Assembly (NCBI GenBank): GCA_964493075.1
Contig: CAZBNU010000097.1
Coordinates: 1 to 13,793 of the forward strand
Length of the DNA: 13,793 bases
Origin: SLFT01 sp964493075
Lineage (GTDB): Bacteria; Hydrogenedentota; Hydrogenedentia; Hydrogenedentales; CAITNO01
Reading direction: 5' to 3'
Shown here: positions 7,384 to 13,793 of the stretch, in pieces
How positions within the stretch are numbered: the stretch's first letter is position 1
Layout of the letters: each line of letters opens with the position of its first letter
Notes under the pieces: model-generated
What the model saw: the letters and a program-made list of their open reading frames with translations, nothing else
Told to the model about the DNA's origin: nothing
The model's database searches: none
Translations under genes and position numbers: made by a program

Positions 7384-7707
7384 AATTTTGGCGAGAGTGT
7401 TTGCCGCTGGCTTCGCAGACCGGCGACAGAAGAAGACTGCGAAGCCACCATCCCAAGATATGTGTTCGGCATCGGCATCTTTGGCATGGGTCTTTCTGCA
7501 GCAACCATGCTGATAATCATCAACAGCCTTTGCTTCTGCGAACGGCTCAATCGTCCGGCAAAAGCCTGGGCACAGTTTATTGGCGGCAGCATCTGGGGCA
7601 TATCCGGCAAAGTAGGCTGGAACAATACCATCGTGATCATTGTGGTATTCAGCGTACTTGTTGCGATGGGTCATGTGTACCGGGTGAAGAAACAGAAAAA
7701 CGCCTGA
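7384..7707 (+). pseudogene. Remnant of a second Nramp-like transporter
   Basis: An open frame runs 7309-7707, but its only possible start is a TTG without a ribosome site, and the part with homology begins near 7384. Residues encoded at 7459-7608 (RYVFGIGIFGMGLSAATML, then IINSLCFCERLNRPAKAW) match residues 424-475 of the upstream transporter closely (HYVFGLGVLGMAMGAATML, LINGLCFCEMLNLPAKGW). The match then jumps at about 7600-7611, from SIWGISG straight to KVGWNNTIVIIVVFSVLVAMGHVYR, which corresponds to residues 550-573 of the intact copy (TIGWYGVALIVVVV...HFYR). So the first 400 or so residues and an internal block of about 75-85 residues are missing, although the frame stays open. A tandem duplicate that has decayed by deletion is the simplest explanation. 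A short membrane protein with a function of its own cannot be excluded. Confidence 0.75.
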
Positions 7708-7731
7708 GAACTGGAAGCACACGATATCCAA

Positions 7732-7766
7732 GCCCCATAGACCGCCAGGCCTATGGGGCATTTTTT
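7732..7766 (+). terminator. Rho-independent terminator after the transporter remnant
   Basis: A perfect 9-base stem GCCCCATAG (7732-7740) / CTATGGGGC (7751-7759) with a 10-base loop, then A and six T. It ends the plus-strand unit; the minus-strand thioredoxin-fold gene ends 22 bases further on, so the stem also sits in the convergent interval. On the minus strand there is no U tract after the stem. Confidence 0.88.
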
Positions 7767-7788
7767 ATGAAACCATTGCACTACGGCG

Positions 7789-9606
7789 TCACTTTTCCAG
7801 GCAAACATCCAATACTTGCAGTTTTGCATAGTGTTCACCTTGACAGCAGCGTACAAGATAACAATGTCCGGCTTCAACAGCCTCATCAGGACGCATTGTA
7901 TAGTGTGCTTCCGGGTCTGCTGTCTTGATTGCGTTATACCTGAGTTCGCTCTTTATCACGCCATTGTTGTTGCCTCTGGCGTCAAACAGATGGAAGTAAA
8001 GTCTACCGTCGTCTTTCTTGCGGAACATAATATCACTTCCCCAGTTATCCAGCGGGTGTCCGCGTCTCAAGGAAAACCGACTGTCTTTTATGTTGATGAC
8101 ATATTCCCCATTAACTATATCACCGGAGTCAAAACGCGGATTCCCCTCTTCTGCCTGGTAGGCCCAGCGAATATGCACGGTTTCCGCAGGTTCCATTTTT
8201 ATGTGGAGGCCTCCCGTAATATATTCCTCAAAGGCAACCGGTGTAGGCTGTGCTGCAAAGCCCCTGGCAGTAGCACAAACAGTAAATGTACTCGACGCGA
8301 TGTCCTTCATTTGGAAATTTCCATTTTTGCCCGTCTTTATTGTCTGCCAGTCGTACACATTTACAAAGGCTTTCTCTACAGGTTTTCCGGCTCTAGTAGC
8401 TACTGAACCATCTATAGATGCTTTCCCTTGCGTTTCTATTTTATCCGGGGACGGGATTCTTTTTACTGTAAATGTTTTGGATTCAAGATGCTTCCCTGAG
8501 AAATTGGGGTGATAATGCAGCGGCTCATACCCCCGATGTACCAGGGAAAAATGGCTGTAACTGTCGCCCGGCTTGAACTCCAGCAACAAAACACCTGATT
8601 CAGGAATAGACTTATAGGAATAACCGGAGAAAACGTCAAGGGTATTCCTGTTAATACCGTCAGGAAGTTCAAATCGGGCTATCAGATAATTCCGTTCCGC
8701 AAAGGAATCTTTGTTTACCGGTTCCAACAGTTGTTCCAGCGCAACCACATCACCTGCCTCCACTAGATTTGCCGCCTTTTCAATGTCAAGTTCGAAGAAA
8801 TGTTTACTCGCTTCTTCGTAGGGTTCCGGCAATTTCATCTCAAGTGCCTCATAAGCGTTGACAATACTGCGAATGAAAGGAACCGGCGGCTTATATCCCC
8901 CTATACCATGTGCCTTTTCACCGTTGGGCTTGGTAAAAGCCAGGTTCGGATAGCCACCAGTACCGTATTTTTTATCTACCTCCTTGTTTTCAAAAACCTG
9001 GACACAGACAAAGGGCTTCAACAATTCTCTAACCCGCTTGTCAGTAAAGGTATCCTGTTCCAGTCTTCGGCACCAGCCGCACCAGTCTGCAGTCATCATA
9101 ATGAACAGGGGGCGTCCTTCCTTATTGGCTTTTTCAATAGCGCTACTATAGTCCTTTTCCCAGGGAAGAACTTGTTGAGTTGGCGCAGGTGATTTTCGGG
9201 AAGTAACTTTAGTTGCTTTGGATGTTTTTGGCGCCCATAACACGTCTTCAGCTTTATCGTTAACCAAATCTAATTCGGGTAAAAGCGACAAAAAAATCAG
9301 CAGAATGATCAAGATACTGTATTCACTAACATATCGCAGTTCCTTGCCTTGACCCAAAAGTTTACTCGATGGCATCCACAGCTGCAACAGTCGAAACAGG
9401 TTGGCAACCAGTGCCGGAAAAACCAAGGCGGTTGTCAGCCCGAATACCCGCCAGGGATAGTAATAACCCGAAAAATGTGCCCGACGAGTTCCTGCTATAA
9501 AACTACCTTCACCGCTATAAATAAATACATACCAGACGTAGCCAAGCACCGCCACACCTGCAAACAAAAACAACAGATGACCCAAAATTGCTACTGCTCG
9601 TTTCAT
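7789..9606 (-). CDS. Membrane-anchored thioredoxin-fold protein with CarboxypepD_reg-like domain
   Basis: 605 residues, start fixed by AAAGGAGGAACT before the ATG. Three hydrophobic segments lie at about 5-29, 54-75 and 96-110, then a Lys/Ser/Pro linker (126-146). The thioredoxin domain (150-255) has an N-terminal helix of KDYSSAIEKANKEGRPLFI type, the active site W175-C-G-W-C179 and a cis-proline in GGYP219N, all typical of thioredoxin_7/DUF255-like thiol oxidoreductases. Residues around 405-455 (IDGSVATRAGKPVEKAFVNVYD, then TGKNGNFQMKDI) look like a carboxypeptidase-regulatory-like beta sandwich. The last 130 residues form a beta-rich domain ending HCYLVRCCQGEHYAKLQVLDV, a type seen at the end of planctomycete-like extracytoplasmic proteins. 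The soluble part is probably outside the cytoplasm, reducing disulfides of exported proteins (inference). Its codon use looks more AT-rich than that of the GH1 gene. Confidence 0.85.
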   Translation of the reverse strand: MKRAVAILGHLLFLFAGVAVLGYVWYVFIYSGEGSFIAGTRRAHFSGYYYPWRVFGLTTALVFPALVANLFRLLQLWMPSSKLLGQGKELRYVSEYSILIILLIFLSLLPELDLVNDKAEDVLWAPKTSKATKVTSRKSPAPTQQVLPWEKDYSSAIEKANKEGRPLFIMMTADWCGWCRRLEQDTFTDKRVRELLKPFVCVQVFENKEVDKKYGTGGYPNLAFTKPNGEKAHGIGGYKPPVPFIRSIVNAYEALEMKLPEPYEEASKHFFELDIEKAANLVEAGDVVALEQLLEPVNKDSFAERNYLIARFELPDGINRNTLDVFSGYSYKSIPESGVLLLEFKPGDSYSHFSLVHRGYEPLHYHPNFSGKHLESKTFTVKRIPSPDKIETQGKASIDGSVATRAGKPVEKAFVNVYDWQTIKTGKNGNFQMKDIASSTFTVCATARGFAAQPTPVAFEEYITGGLHIKMEPAETVHIRWAYQAEEGNPRFDSGDIVNGEYVINIKDSRFSLRRGHPLDNWGSDIMFRKKDDGRLYFHLFDARGNNNGVIKSELRYNAIKTADPEAHYTMRPDEAVEAGHCYLVRCCQGEHYAKLQVLDVCLEK

Positions 9607-9988
9607 AGTTCCTCCTTTCAGAAAAGGCCCCGCCCTTTCATTAAATCAACGCGTATTGATCACTTCATTTTCGTCTTGCTTCGCCCTGCCGCCTTCATGG
9701 TGATGGCATGCTGCATCATCATGCTCTACAGCCGGGTTTAGTTTGTCAGAAAAGCAAGAAACGCGCCAACAGGAGACGAGCGTTGTGAAAGACGCTGGTA
9801 TTATTGAATCATTCGCCAGATACGACTCGACATTCCTCGTGTGATTGCCAGATTCCTGAATGTTACGGTGACAAAAATGGGCACAATGTGCCATTTATTG
9901 AACATCGCCATAAAGAAAATTCGGCACGCACATCCTTTATGGGCTACATGAACATAATGGACAACGCAACCTTCGGCGTCCCCTAACC
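9607..9988. other. Gene-free interval between thioredoxin-fold and DUF1080 genes
   Basis: About 380 bases. Short open frames exist on both strands (for example 9804-9986 plus and 9646-9894 minus) but show no ribosome site, no recognisable motif and biased composition, so I do not call them. The minus-strand promoter of the thioredoxin-fold gene should lie here but no good box pair is visible. One 13-base dyad, GGCACA-A-TGTGCC, is at 9880-9892. Confidence 0.6.
9880..9892. promoter_or_regulatory. 13-base dyad, possible operator
   Basis: GGCACA-A-TGTGCC, a perfect 6-base dyad around one base in otherwise structure-poor intergenic DNA, about 275 bases upstream of the thioredoxin-fold gene and about 95 bases downstream of the DUF1080 stop. 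Could be a repressor site or chance. Confidence 0.2.
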
Positions 9989-10684
9989 CTATTCACTAAG
10001 TTCGGTAATAGGTGTCAGCAGCACCTTTTTGAATTCCACTTCAGAACCTTCCGCCTGCAGGGCAATCTGTCCTTTTGTCGCCTCACAGTCGAAACCGTAA
10101 TTGACAAGATCATCATTTACCCAGACCTTGATCTTGTCGCCAACGCATTCGATAACCATCCGGTTCCACTCGCCAGCCTTGTTTTCGGAACGGTTGGTTA
10201 GATTGAGGATGCGGCGTTCCTTGTCGCCGTCAACGCCCCAGTTTTCCTTGGGCCCACGACGCTTTTCCATGTCCGGCACGGTGATGTCCTGACAAATGCA
10301 CCAGAAATCACCGGCGTTCTTGTGCATCATCTGCACTTCGATGGACTTGGGAAACATGCCATAGAGGCAACGGGGCGTGGATGCATGAACCAGTACGCCG
10401 CAGTTGCCGGGCTTGCCCGCGAAGCGGTATTCCACCTCAAGCCGGTAGTTCTCGTAGACGGCATCGGTGATCAGATGGCCGCCGGGCGTACCCAGGCTGA
10501 CAAGCATCCCGTCGCGAACAACAAACGGACTGGCCACGTCGGGTTTGTTGTCCATTTCCGGAACATCCGCATGCCATCCCGTGAGGTCTTTGCCATTGAA
10601 AAGCGAGACAGGTTCCTGCGCAACTGCCACCTGTGATGCCACAATGACAAAAGCGGTGATCGTAAAAATCGTGAAACGCTGCAT
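9989..10684 (-). CDS. Secreted DUF1080 (3-keto-disaccharide hydrolase-type) protein
   Basis: 231 residues. The signal peptide is MQRFTIFTITAFVIVASQVAVAQ with cleavage before EPVSL. The mature protein opens with the family hallmark LFNGKDLTGWHAD (about 28-40), then VRDGMLVSLGTPGGHLITDAVYENYRLEVEYRF and GNCGVLVHAS, the concanavalin-like jelly roll of the DUF1080 family, and closes with GQIALQAEGSEVEFKKVLLTPI. Members bind or cleave sugars; some have been shown to act on 3-keto-glycosides, and they are strongly expanded in Planctomycetes and relatives. Length is normal for a single-domain member. AAGGAG lies ten bases before the ATG. It runs alone, facing away from the toxin-antitoxin operon, and its substrate cannot be inferred from the sequence. 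Confidence 0.9.
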   Translation of the reverse strand: MQRFTIFTITAFVIVASQVAVAQEPVSLFNGKDLTGWHADVPEMDNKPDVASPFVVRDGMLVSLGTPGGHLITDAVYENYRLEVEYRFAGKPGNCGVLVHASTPRCLYGMFPKSIEVQMMHKNAGDFWCICQDITVPDMEKRRGPKENWGVDGDKERRILNLTNRSENKAGEWNRMVIECVGDKIKVWVNDDLVNYGFDCEATKGQIALQAEGSEVEFKKVLLTPITELSE

Positions 10685-10743
10685 GGTTCTAACTCCTTAC
10701 TGGTTGTGGATACGGCCTCATATTTTTTGTCAATCACAGGTTC

Positions 10744-10770
10744 ATTATAGCCCATACTCATGTACAACAA
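10744..10770 (-). promoter_or_regulatory. Candidate promoter of the DUF1080 gene
   Basis: Read on the minus strand, a perfect TATAAT lies at 10749-10744, about 60 bases before the start codon. The best upstream box is TTGTTG at 10770-10765 with a short 15-base spacer, so only the -10 element is convincing. Confidence 0.35.
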
Positions 10771-10782
10771 CGAATATCCTTT

Positions 10783-10884
10783 GCGGAGAGGGGACATTCC
10801 TGTCCCCTGTCACAATCGTAAATGAGGGACAGGAATATCCCTTTGATCGCATCCATACAGGGGACAGGAATGTCCCCTCTCCGC
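10783..10884. repeat. 102-bp palindromic element with perfect 28-bp inverted termini
   Basis: Bases 10783-10810 are an exact inverted copy of 10857-10884. Each arm is itself a hairpin, GGGGACA-TTCC-TGTCCCC on the left and GGGGACA-GGAA-TGTCCCC on the right. A third, degenerate copy of the core, GGGACAGGAATATCCC, sits in the middle at 10826-10841. The whole interval could fold as one long hairpin or three small ones. The layout suits a REP/REPIN-like or MITE-like element moved in trans; no open reading frame and no obvious target-site duplication is seen. It lies between the divergent DUF1080 and antitoxin genes, with its right end 3 bases before a -35 box. Confidence 0.85.
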
Positions 10885-10887
10885 TTG

Positions 10888-10916
10888 TTGACAGCGTATG
10901 CACCAGGCTGTATAAT
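10888..10916 (+). promoter_or_regulatory. Consensus sigma-70 promoter of the toxin-antitoxin operon
   Basis: TTGACA at 10888-10893 and TATAAT at 10911-10916, both perfect, separated by exactly 17 bases. Transcription would start near 10922-10924, just ahead of the AGGAG ribosome site at 10923-10927, giving a very short leader. The palindromic element ends 3 bases upstream of the -35 box. RHH antitoxins usually bind their own promoter, so autorepression is likely; no clean operator dyad is visible between the boxes. Confidence 0.85.
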
Positions 10917-10936
10917 GTATGCAGGAGATCATGATT

Positions 10937-11182
10937 ATGTCGTTATTACAAGTTCGTAATTGCCCGGAAGACTTATATAAAAAGGTGGCTCTGGTTGCCA
11001 AGCGCCAAAATCGGACGATTGCCCAGCAAGTGGTTGTGCTGTTGGAGCAGGGGCTTGGACAGGAGGAATCCAATCGGGAGCGCAGAAAGCAGGTGCTTGA
11101 TACCATCGAAAATCATCGCGTTACGGACAAAGCCAAAGCGCTGGATGCCGTTGCAATGATTCGCGAGGACCGGAACAGATGA
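10937..11182 (+). CDS. FitA/VapB-like ribbon-helix-helix antitoxin
   Basis: 81 residues from the ATG at 10937. The N-terminus MSLLQVRNCPEDLYKKVALVAKRQNRTIAQQVVVLLEQGL is the ribbon-helix-helix fold of FitA-type antitoxins: a short beta strand with LQVRN, helix 1, then the R-T-I-A-Q-Q-V turn and helix 2. The basic C-terminal tail should bind and block the toxin. In-frame ATGs at 10919 and 10931 are worse starts: 10919 lies before the expected transcription start and 10931 leaves only 3 bases after AGGAG, whereas 10937 leaves 9. The stop overlaps the toxin start by 4 bases (ATGA), which indicates coupled translation. Located directly after a consensus promoter. Confidence 0.88.
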   Translation: MSLLQVRNCPEDLYKKVALVAKRQNRTIAQQVVVLLEQGLGQEESNRERRKQVLDTIENHRVTDKAKALDAVAMIREDRNR

Positions 11183-11577
11183 TTGTGGTCGTAGATGTAA
11201 GCGCCGCCGTTGAGGTGTTGCTGCAAAAAGAAACACAAGCGCGATTCAGCAACTACCTGAAAGAAGCCTCGTGGGTGATCGCGCCGGATTTGTACATTGC
11301 CGAACTTTCCAACGTACTGTGGAAATACCACCGGGCAAAAGTCATCTCCCGTCCTGACAGCATCGCCTATGTGGAATCCGGCATCACTCTGATAGATGAC
11401 TTCATAGAAACCAGCGAATTATGGAAAGAAGCGCTGGGCGAAGGCATTAAAAATAACCACTCCGTTTACGACATGTATTACGCCGTTCTGGCGCGCAGGA
11501 ACGATGCGGTCTTGCTCACAAAAGATGAAACATTGGCAAAACTCTGCAAGAAACTGAAGATTGACATTTGTTGTTAG
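11179..11577 (+). CDS. VapC-like PIN-domain toxin
   Basis: 132 residues, a typical PIN ribonuclease toxin length. The four acidic metal ligands are visible: D6 in VVDVSAA, E42 in YIAELSNVLW, D98 in SVYDMYYAVLA and D116 in LLTKDETLA. This matches the D-E-D-D pattern of VapC toxins, which cut tRNA or rRNA when free of antitoxin. The start overlaps the antitoxin stop in ATGA, so the two form one operon under the promoter at 10888. The C-terminus ends in CC, which is unusual but not known to matter. The GH1-like gene begins 34 bases downstream on the same strand with no terminator between, so read-through is expected. The target RNA cannot be predicted. Confidence 0.92.
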   Translation: MIVVVDVSAAVEVLLQKETQARFSNYLKEASWVIAPDLYIAELSNVLWKYHRAKVISRPDSIAYVESGITLIDDFIETSELWKEALGEGIKNNHSVYDMYYAVLARRNDAVLLTKDETLAKLCKKLKIDICC

Positions 11578-11611
11578 ACACTTAACGCCTCACAGGAGAA
11601 ACGATACCTAC

Positions 11612-12898
11612 ATGCGGCTTCCGGAAACATTTTTATATGGCGCAACCATCGGCGCACACCAGGTTGAAGGCGAGGACTTCGAGAGTGACTGGTGGCGCTG
11701 GGAGCAGCGTCCTTCACGCATCTGTGACGGGGAAACCTCGGAACGGGGCGCGGGCCATTTTACGCGCTACCGGGCCGACCTGGAACTGGCGCGCAAGCTG
11801 GGGCATAACGCGGTGTCCATCACCCTCTCGTGGCCGCGCATCCATCCTGCCGCCGACACTTTCGACAGGAAGGTTCTGGAACATTACAGCGATGTGCTGC
11901 GGCAGGCACAGGCATGCGGCCTGACACCAGTTTGTGCATTGCACCAGATAACACAACCCCACTGGTTCAGCGCACGAGGCGGCTGGGGTGCAACCGATAG
12001 CGCCTCCATTTTTCAGGGATATGTCCGGCAGGTGATGGAGATGCTGGGAAACCGCTGCAACTGGTGGGTGCCGGTGTATGAACCTGAAATCTGGCTTACC
12101 CAGGTCTATCGTGAACGTTGTTGGCCGGGTAGCGAAACGGGCGGGTATCGCACCTACCGCCGCGCCCAGCGTCACCTTGCCGCCGCACAACGTCTGGCAG
12201 CAACCACTATACACGAAGCACATCCCGACGCCAAAGTGGGCGTGTCAGTTCGGGGAACCGTGGTCACGCCCCTGGACCCGCACAGTCCCTGGGATGCCCG
12301 TGTGGCACGGCGTGAACAGCATCGTTTGAACATGGGCTTCATCGAAACGGCAACCGCCTGCAAAGAAGGCGACGACCTGTTCATGGATTTTATCGCACTG
12401 AGTTATTCCGGCGCCCTGCAAGTGCGTTTCGCGCCTTGTTATGTGCGCGGCGGGTGCGCATTGCCGGTGGATGAACAGGGTGCGCCAGTTGGCATTGACA
12501 GTATCCGAAGTTCTGCTGCGGGACTGGACGAAATACTTGCCACCTTTGTACCCCTTCAGAAACCTATCCTCCTTACGGTACAGGGTGGTGATGCTTTGGA
12601 AAACGATGAAGGCCGCTGCCGTTTCCTGCGCACGTACTTTGAAAGTCTGCTGCGAAATGTGCATCATTATGGCGACGGCCTGCAGGTACAGGCGCTCTTT
12701 CATGACTCATTGCTGGACGGTTTTGAGTGGCATCACGGCTATACGCGCCGGTGCGGCCTGGTACATGTGAAGCATCCGACCCTGGAACGGACGCCAAATC
12801 CAAGCGCGTGGTTTTTCAAAGACATCGCGGAACACGGCTGCATACGCGAAGGCGTGGCTGACAAATTCTGCCAAGAGGAATCAAACGAACACTTATGA
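11612..12898 (+). CDS. GH1-family (beta-glucosidase-like) protein with degenerate active site
   Basis: 428 residues from the ATG at 11612, chosen because RLPETFLYGATIGAHQVEG is the normal GH1 N-terminus; AGGAG lies about 13 bases upstream. An ATG at 11561 would start inside the toxin gene. GH1 landmarks: AHQVEG with Gln17, LSWPRIHPA near 72-80, GGW at 123-125, the acid/base glutamate as Y156-E157-P, and SLLDGFEWHHGYTRRCGLVHV at 366-386. Several catalytic-site residues differ. The acid/base motif is YEP instead of NEP. The nucleophile motif T-E-N-G reads T322-V-Q-G, so the nucleophile Glu is Val. The subsite -1 His before W-x-x-P aligns with Gln112 (LHQITQP). The usual retaining hydrolysis therefore looks impossible; it may bind sugar, or use another mechanism (inference). 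It overlaps the downstream kinase by 4 bases. Confidence 0.85.
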   Translation: MRLPETFLYGATIGAHQVEGEDFESDWWRWEQRPSRICDGETSERGAGHFTRYRADLELARKLGHNAVSITLSWPRIHPAADTFDRKVLEHYSDVLRQAQACGLTPVCALHQITQPHWFSARGGWGATDSASIFQGYVRQVMEMLGNRCNWWVPVYEPEIWLTQVYRERCWPGSETGGYRTYRRAQRHLAAAQRLAATTIHEAHPDAKVGVSVRGTVVTPLDPHSPWDARVARREQHRLNMGFIETATACKEGDDLFMDFIALSYSGALQVRFAPCYVRGGCALPVDEQGAPVGIDSIRSSAAGLDEILATFVPLQKPILLTVQGGDALENDEGRCRFLRTYFESLLRNVHHYGDGLQVQALFHDSLLDGFEWHHGYTRRCGLVHVKHPTLERTPNPSAWFFKDIAEHGCIREGVADKFCQEESNEHL

Positions 12899-13793
12899 CG
12901 TATATTCTTGCATTGGAAGGCGGCGCCACCCATACCCGCGCCGGATTGTACGAAAATACAGGCACGCTGCTTCGTGAAACGGAAGGTGGTCCGGCGAATC
13001 CTTCTGCCTATGGGATTCATGCCTGCACCAGAATGGTTGCCGCGATTGTCCACGAACTACTGGAGGATATCCCGGCTGCCGCAGTAGAGGGGTATGGTGC
13101 TTTTGCGGGGGCGGCAAGCGCAGTCATACAACAGGATATGGCGGCGGCAATCGGCATGCAGTTACGTTTGCGCAGTATGACCGTGACTTCCGATCTGTAC
13201 GGGCTGCTTCATGCGAATGCGGGCGCAGGACCAGGCATACTGGTTATTGCAGGCACAGGCGCCGCCGTACTTGCCCGCGATGAAGCAGGCCACCATGTAC
13301 GAACCGGCGGCTGGGGGCCGCTCCTCGGCGATGAAGGCAGTGGTTATGGGATTGCTGCGGCGGCGCTGCGCGCCTGCGCACGGGCTGTGGATGGGGTTGC
13401 CCCCCAGACCATGCTCATAGAAAGCCTGCCGGAAGCGGCGGACCTCGCTTCATTCAATGATTTTGTCGCATGGTCCGCGCGCGCAAGCAAACGGGATATT
13501 GCGGCATTGGCGCCGTTTGTTGCTGCTGCCGCAGAGATGGGCGACATTGTGGCCTGTTCCTGCATCGAAGAGGAAGCGCGACGCCTGGCAGCGCTGGCGC
13601 TAAGCGCCCAGGAAAAACTGGAACTCGAAGACAATGTTCGTCTTTTTGAATATGGTGCGTTGCTGGAATCATGTCCTGTTTTTCGTGATGCATTCCGTGA
13701 AGCAGTCAATTGTTACGGCGAAGTGCAGTTACTTCCGTGCTTACTTCACGGCCATCACGCTGCTTATGAACTGGCATCATGGAAGGAAACACC
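12895..13793 (+). CDS. BadF/BadG/BcrA-type ATPase, N-acetylglucosamine kinase-like (runs off the right edge)
   Basis: 299 codons are visible and the frame is open to the end of the window, so only a short C-terminal piece should be missing. The ATG overlaps the GH1 stop (ATGA) and has AAGAGGAA before it. ASKHA-fold motifs are clear: phosphate-1 loop LEGGATHTRAGL (7-18), where the usual D-G-G-G-T-x-T has Glu for the first Asp and Ala for the third Gly; S-D100-L; adenosine-type IAGTGAAVLAR (118-128); and GGWGPLLGDEGSGYGIAAAALRA (138-160), the hallmark of the GlcNAc kinase-like BadF group. Such kinases phosphorylate amino sugars with ATP in the cytoplasm. Coupling to a GH1-like gene suggests sugar salvage (inference). 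The D-to-E change may be tolerated because Glu can still coordinate Mg2+. Confidence 0.85.
   Translation, partial: MTYILALEGGATHTRAGLYENTGTLLRETEGGPANPSAYGIHACTRMVAAIVHELLEDIPAAAVEGYGAFAGAASAVIQQDMAAAIGMQLRLRSMTVTSDLYGLLHANAGAGPGILVIAGTGAAVLARDEAGHHVRTGGWGPLLGDEGSGYGIAAAALRACARAVDGVAPQTMLIESLPEAADLASFNDFVAWSARASKRDIAALAPFVAAAAEMGDIVACSCIEEEARRLAALALSAQEKLELEDNVRLFEYGALLESCPVFRDAFREAVNCYGEVQLLPCLLHGHHAAYELASWKET

Noticed and set aside
9646..9894. Minus-strand frame of 82 codons rich in His
   Set aside because: No ribosome site, no fold-like pattern and no recognised family; judged non-coding.
9804..9986. Plus-strand frame of 60 codons upstream of the DUF1080 stop
   Set aside because: No ribosome site and no hydrophobic pattern; chance open frame.
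10810..11106. Minus-strand frame opposite the antitoxin, with RGHSCPL and GDIPVP peptides
   Set aside because: These peptides come from translating the palindromic element, and the rest is a shadow of the antitoxin gene.
11561..11589. TTGACA inside the toxin 3' end as a separate promoter for the GH1-like gene
   Set aside because: The -35 is perfect but the sequence 16-18 bases on (TAACGC region) does not resemble a -10 box.

Overview
The window looks like chromosomal DNA from a draft or metagenome-assembled Gram-negative bacterium. Outer-membrane beta-barrel genes point to a double membrane. A secreted DUF1080 protein, an alkaline-phosphatase-superfamily 'sulfatase', a thioredoxin fold fused to a carboxypeptidase-regulatory-like domain, and several short palindromic repeat families are a mix familiar from Planctomycetes/Lentisphaerae/Hydrogenedentes-type genomes. 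That placement is an inference; no marker gene is present. A run of exactly 100 N at 4017-4116 is a scaffold gap of nominal length.

Left part (1-2766): the tail of a 2-oxoacid oxidoreductase subunit (probably IorB-like) converges on a two-gene minus-strand operon, a secreted protein of unknown function followed by a sulfatase-fold hydrolase that carries Thr where the formylglycine Cys/Ser should be. A gene-free stretch of about 480 bp follows and holds two REP-like palindromic repeats.

Middle (2767-7767): two tandem FadL/OmpP1-type outer-membrane proteins are interrupted by the N gap, so the single long reading frame across it is artificial. Next come a divergent Nramp-fold inner-membrane transporter lacking the canonical metal-binding motifs, a strong terminator, a dRS3-like repeat, and a deleted remnant of a second copy of that transporter with its own terminator.

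Right part (7768-13793): on the minus strand are a membrane-anchored thioredoxin-fold protein and a secreted DUF1080 protein, separated by about 380 bp of apparently empty sequence. Beyond them is a 102-bp element with perfect 28-bp inverted termini. It directly abuts a consensus sigma-70 promoter that drives a FitA/VapB-like antitoxin and VapC-like PIN toxin. Only 34 bp further on, on the same strand, lie a GH1-like protein with a degenerate active site and, overlapping it by 4 bp, a BadF/BcrA-type (N-acetylglucosamine kinase-like) sugar kinase that runs off the window. The toxin-antitoxin pair may therefore share a transcript with a small sugar-handling operon.

No single clearly new multi-gene system was found. 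The strongest leads are the GH1 protein with its nucleophile lost, the Nramp-fold transporter without DPGN/MPH and its adjacent deleted copy, the Thr-type sulfatase-fold enzyme, and the 102-bp palindromic element placed between two divergent genes and touching a perfect promoter.
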